Assembly: GCF_900142935.1 (NCBI RefSeq)
Contig: NZ_FSRS01000001.1
Span: forward strand, 2,676,001-2,740,000
Direction of reading: 5' to 3'
DNA length: 64,000 nucleotides
Source: Rhodovulum sp. ES.010
Lineage (GTDB): Bacteria > Pseudomonadota > Alphaproteobacteria > Rhodobacterales > Rhodobacteraceae
In this document: one piece after another, positions 61,124 to 64,000 of the stretch
Layout: the number at the start of each line of letters is the position of its first letter
Numbering within the stretch: the stretch's first letter is position 1
Position numbers and translations under genes: made by a program
Notes under the pieces: generated by a model
What the model was told of the DNA's origin: nothing
What the model saw: the letters and a program-made list of their open reading frames with translations, nothing else
The model's database searches: none

Positions 61124-62371
61124 TCAGCCCCCGAGAAGGGTCAGCGCGGTCTGCGCGCCGGTCATGCCGCCGCCAAGCGCGTTCGCTTCCGACCGGGCAA
61201 GGAACAGGCGGACCAGTTCTTCCCGCTTGTCGGGGTCGCTGAACTGCGCGACGCTGCTGTCGCCGAAGAAGCTGTCGGCCCGTTCGCGGTAAGTCTCGAG
61301 CTGGCGGTCGAGATCCAGCGCGGCAAACGCGTCGGGCATCCCGAAGGCGGTATCGAAGACTTCCCGCAGGGGGTTGGAGCCCATGACCCCGAACCACTGC
61401 GCCTCGTCCGAGAGGTCGCGCGCGGCGAGATCCTGAAGCTCGCGGTCGAGGTTGAGCGCGAGGCGCATGTCGCCGTCCTGTTCGCCCACGGCAAGCTCGA
61501 AGCTGCGCGTGCGATAGGCGGCCATCACGGCGCCCGTGTCGAAAGCGGTTTCGGCCGCGGCCAGTTCCGTCTGCACCAGCTTGCCGAAGCCGAGGCTGCC
61601 GGCGCTGCCAAGCACGGCGGGGCCGGAGTCCCCGGTTTCCAGAAAGACCCCCGAGGGCCGCCCCGTCAGCAGCCCCGCAAGGCCCTCCGCCGGCGCCTCT
61701 TGCAGGGCCGTCGCGTCCGAAAACGTGGCCAGCTCGATCTCGCCGAGCAGGAATTGCGGGCCGCCCGGCTGGTAGGCGCCGTAGACCGCGCCCCGCGCCG
61801 AGACCGACACGCTGGCGATCGTCTCGTCGATCACGATTTCCGGCCGGACGGCATGGCCGTCGGACGTGACGAGGCGCCCGCCCGCGCCGCGTTCGAGCGC
61901 GGCGTTCCGCGTGTAGCCCGTTTCGCCCGAATCCAGGCGGACCGGCAGGTAGCCGTCGCCCTCGATCTCAAGGCTCAGGTCCCGGGCGAACGTCGTCTGG
62001 TCGGTCCGCGCCGCGGCCGCGTCGGCACTGAGAAAGCTGAACGCCTCGGCCAGCCTCTCGTAGCTTTTGTCGGAAAGCTTCGTGGCGAAGGCGTCCTCGG
62101 CGGTGGTGCCTTCGGACAGCACCTTCTTGATGAAGAACTTGCTGCCGATATCGTCCTGCAACCCGAAGGCGCCCAGCGCGACCTTGAGCAGGCGATAGTC
62201 GCCGACCAGGTCGTCGGCCGTTTTGACGTCGCCGATCTTCTCGGCGAAATAGTCGAGGTCCCGCTGAACGGCGGGACTCTCGTTGAAGGCGTCCTGCTGG
62301 CGCTCCATCGTGCGTTCGAGGAAGCGCCAGCCGGCGAAACCGCCGAACGGGACGACCGGCTGAAAGCTCAT
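61124..62371 (-). CDS. DUF1217 flagellar protein with inserted FlgF/FlgG-like domain
   Basis: The 415-residue product starts MSFQPVVPFGGFAGWRFLER and continues as a DUF1217 domain to about residue 130 (DRLLKVALGAFGL-type pattern, here YRLLKVALGAFGLQDDIGSK). From about 131 to 285 it reads like a rod or hook protein: LSLEIEGDGYLPVRL, GETGYTRNAALERGAGGRL, VTSDGHAVRPEIVID and LLGEIELATF. From about 286 the DUF1217 pattern resumes (RTRSFELAVGEQDGDMRLAL, then AQWFGVMGSNPLREVFDTAF) to the end. The DUF1217 proteins I remember are near 270 residues and lack this middle part. Role unknown, but location before flbT and the axial-type insert suggest a secreted hook or rod-associated protein. Confidence 0.85.
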   Translation of the reverse strand: MSFQPVVPFGGFAGWRFLERTMERQQDAFNESPAVQRDLDYFAEKIGDVKTADDLVGDYRLLKVALGAFGLQDDIGSKFFIKKVLSEGTTAEDAFATKLSDKSYERLAEAFSFLSADAAAARTDQTTFARDLSLEIEGDGYLPVRLDSGETGYTRNAALERGAGGRLVTSDGHAVRPEIVIDETIASVSVSARGAVYGAYQPGGPQFLLGEIELATFSDATALQEAPAEGLAGLLTGRPSGVFLETGDSGPAVLGSAGSLGFGKLVQTELAAAETAFDTGAVMAAYRTRSFELAVGEQDGDMRLALNLDRELQDLAARDLSDEAQWFGVMGSNPLREVFDTAFGMPDAFAALDLDRQLETYRERADSFFGDSSVAQFSDPDKREELVRLFLARSEANALGGGMTGAQTALTLLGG

Positions 62372-62775
62372 GACGGTCGCGCGCCCGCCAGCAGCCGCTC
62401 CTCGCGCGGCAGAAGGCAGCGCAGCGCCTTGAGTACCTGGTAGGGCTGCTCACCCATCACCGCCTCGGTCGCCTGCGTCAGCTGGCTGCGGCTGTCATGG
62501 TCGGTCAGCACCTGGCTCAGCTGCTCGATCCCGCGCAAGAGCTGCGGGCGGGCATCCGCCGCCGCCATGTCGCCGGACAGCACGAGCTGCGCGATGTAGC
62601 ACACCCGGCGGACCGGCGTGTTCACCTCCTCGGGGTGGATCGCGTCGCGCAGCCGCAGGATGTGGGCGTTGGGCGTCTTGATCGACAACCGCGTGCGGCG
62701 GTCGCCGTTCTCGATCACCGCGCCGTTCACGAGGACCCGTTCCTTGGGGCCGAGTTTGAGGACCAGACCGCTCAT
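62368..62775 (-). CDS. flbT: Flagellin synthesis regulator FlbT
   Basis: FlbT binds flagellin mRNA and limits flagellin synthesis until the hook is complete. The 135-residue protein has the family start LVLKLGPKERVLVNGAVIEN, then RRTRLSIKTPNAHILR and VRRVCYIAQLVLSGD. It overlaps flaF upstream and the DUF1217 gene downstream by four bases each, so flaF, flbT and the DUF1217 protein are made together. Confidence 0.94.
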   Translation of the reverse strand: MSGLVLKLGPKERVLVNGAVIENGDRRTRLSIKTPNAHILRLRDAIHPEEVNTPVRRVCYIAQLVLSGDMAAADARPQLLRGIEQLSQVLTDHDSRSQLTQATEAVMGEQPYQVLKALRCLLPREERLLAGARPS

Positions 62776-63152
62776 GCCGCCGCCTCCGAGGATTGCAGCC
62801 CGCGCATGATCGCGGTGTTGACCTCGACCAGCGGCCCGATCGCGGCGTTGCCGTTCAGGACCTCGCGGCTGTGGTGGGTGGTGAACTCGTACAGGTAGAA
62901 GATGCGCGCGCGCAGCGATTGCGGCAGGCCGTTGTCGCCGTCGGCGACATCGGCGGCGAGCATCGTCCAGAGCCGGCGGTTTTCGTGGATCGCGGAGGCG
63001 AGGGCGGGAAACCCCTTGGCCCCGGCGGTCTCCGCGGCCTTGAGCCGTGCCGTGATGCGGGCGAAGGCGGCGTATTCGGTGGCGCGGGGGGTGCGGGTCT
63101 GCGCCTGCTCGGGCGCGGAATAGGCCTTTTGGGCCATTTGCAGGGCATTCAT
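62772..63152 (-). CDS. flaF: Flagellar regulator FlaF
   Basis: FlaF promotes flagellin production or secretion, opposing FlbT, in alphaproteobacteria. The 126-residue protein begins MNALQMAQKAYSAPEQAQ and has TPRATEYAAFARITARLKAA and the pattern RIFYLYEFTTHHSREVLNG, which are diagnostic. It lies 77 bases after the flagellin stop and may be co-transcribed with it or start separately. Confidence 0.94.
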   Translation of the reverse strand: MNALQMAQKAYSAPEQAQTRTPRATEYAAFARITARLKAAETAGAKGFPALASAIHENRRLWTMLAADVADGDNGLPQSLRARIFYLYEFTTHHSREVLNGNAAIGPLVEVNTAIMRGLQSSEAAA

Positions 63153-63229
63153 GTTCTGTCACTCCATTCTGAAGATCGGCTAAGGCGTCAGCGGATGGGC
63201 CGGGGCGTTCGCCCCGGCCCGGCCGTGTC

Positions 63230-64000
63230 TTAGCGGAAGAGCGACAGCAGGTTCTGCGGCGCCTGGTTGGCGATCGACAGCGACTGCGTGCCCAGCTGCT
63301 GCTGCACCTGCAGCGCCTGCAGACGGGCCGAAGCCTCCTCCATGTTGGCGTCGACCAGCGTGCCGATGCCGGCCTTCAGCGAGTCGGTCAGCTTGCTGAC
63401 GAAATCCGACTGGATCTCGATCCGGCTCTGGGCGGAACCGAACTCGGCCGCGGCGTCGATCGAGTACTGGATCATGTCCTCGATGTCGTTCAACGCTTTG
63501 GTCCGCGAGGCGTCGTCGGTGGTGACGCTCAGGGTGTTGAGGTCGGACAGACCCCCCTGGCCCCGGGTGCCGGTCACTGTGATGTCGACGTCGTTCTGGT
63601 TGGCAGGCGTCGTGGTCGGTTTGTTGTTGGTGATCGTCAGATCGGTGCCATCGAACGCGACGGCGAAATCGTTCGACAGGCCGGCGCCTTCCAGGGCACC
63701 CCGAAGACCGCCCAGAACGGCGGATGCGCCGTCGCCTTCGTTGATCGTGTAGGACACGTTCACGCCGCCGACATCGAGTTCGATCTGGTCGCCGGCCACC
63801 AGGCGGTCCGCATAGGCGCCGGTGAGTTCGTCGGCCCGCAGGGCCACGGCGCCGCCGGTGGTGCCGTCGGCTTGTGCGAAGTCGAAGCTCGCCCCGGTGA
63901 TGGCGACGCTGCCACCGTTCTCGGCAGCGGTCGAGGCGCTACCGGTGTTGAAGACGGAGGCCGAAACATCCGTGCCCACGTTCACCGAGAGGTTGGTGTT
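63230..64000 (-). CDS. fliC: Flagellin, C-terminal part (cut by window end)
   Basis: The reading frame enters from beyond the window and its last 256 residues are visible. The C-terminal helix SARLQALQVQQQLGTQSLSI ends in NLLSLFR, the standard end of alphaproteobacterial flagellins, and AAEFGSAQSRIEIQSDFVSK is the conserved D0/D1 pattern. The part before it is Thr/Gly-rich and variable, the exposed D2-D3 region. The N-terminal half is missing, so the total length is unknown. No terminator is obvious in the 77 bases before flaF. Confidence 0.93.
   Translation of the reverse strand, partial: NTNLSVNVGTDVSASVFNTGSASTAAENGGSVAITGASFDFAQADGTTGGAVALRADELTGAYADRLVAGDQIELDVGGVNVSYTINEGDGASAVLGGLRGALEGAGLSNDFAVAFDGTDLTITNNKPTTTPANQNDVDITVTGTRGQGGLSDLNTLSVTTDDASRTKALNDIEDMIQYSIDAAAEFGSAQSRIEIQSDFVSKLTDSLKAGIGTLVDANMEEASARLQALQVQQQLGTQSLSIANQAPQNLLSLFR

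Overview
This window is GC-rich chromosomal DNA from an alphaproteobacterium, almost certainly a member of the Rhodobacteraceae (Rhodobacter/Roseobacter group). The evidence is the gene content: a RegB-SenC-RegA redox regulon next to ahcY, alphaproteobacterial AddAB, the FlaF/FlbT flagellin regulators, a CtrA-type motif (TTAA-N7-TTAA) and the order of the flagellar genes. The genus cannot be fixed from the sequence alone. No insertion sequence, prophage, integrase or CRISPR array was seen.

Positions 1-36000 hold housekeeping genes. They run aroE(end)-coaE-dnaQ, then secB and fxsA on the minus strand, then a Tim44-like gene, mltA and an Smr-domain gene. A minus-strand block follows: MFS transporter, lipoprotein hydrolase, hslU, an SMR transporter, hslV and trxA, then the tightly coupled set tsaE-amgK-like-murU-like-addB-addA. 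Next comes a regulatory block: a PAS-domain protein without a kinase domain (DivL-like, preceded by a perfect CtrA motif), regB, and divergent senC and regA. Then come a small lipoprotein, an HD hydrolase, ahcY, a stand-alone trpB, a DUF2853 gene, a candidate small RNA, a persulfide-dioxygenase-type metallo-hydrolase, and the overlapping chain tsaD-gpsA-YciI-EVE. The block ends with hemD, a mitofilin-like gene, hemY, tRNA-Thr(CGT) and a ring-cleavage-type dioxygenase.

Positions 36000-64000 are one flagellar cluster. Plus-strand motB-flgE-flgK-flgL-flgI face minus-strand fliF-fliH-like-fliN-fliP. Then fliL, a DUF6468-like protein, a MotE-like protein, motA, a 752-residue secreted repeat protein, flhA-fliR-flhB and a FliJ-like protein run on the plus strand. 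A second fliL, flgH-flgA-flgG-flgF-fliQ-fliE-flgC-flgB run on the minus strand, fliI on the plus strand, and a DUF1217 protein, flbT, flaF and the flagellin (cut by the window end) on the minus strand. Together these supply the export gate (FlhA, FlhB, FliP, FliQ, FliR), export ATPase, MS, P and L rings, rod, hook, hook junction, filament and stator. Three CtrA-like motifs sit at flagellar promoters, so CtrA control of motility is the simplest reading.

The items most worth following are a DUF1217 flagellar protein with a FlgF/FlgG-like domain inserted in its middle, the large secreted protein between motA and flhA, the kinase-less PAS protein behind a perfect CtrA motif, the candidate small RNA near 27.4 kb, and an SMR transporter gene placed inside the hslV-hslU pair.
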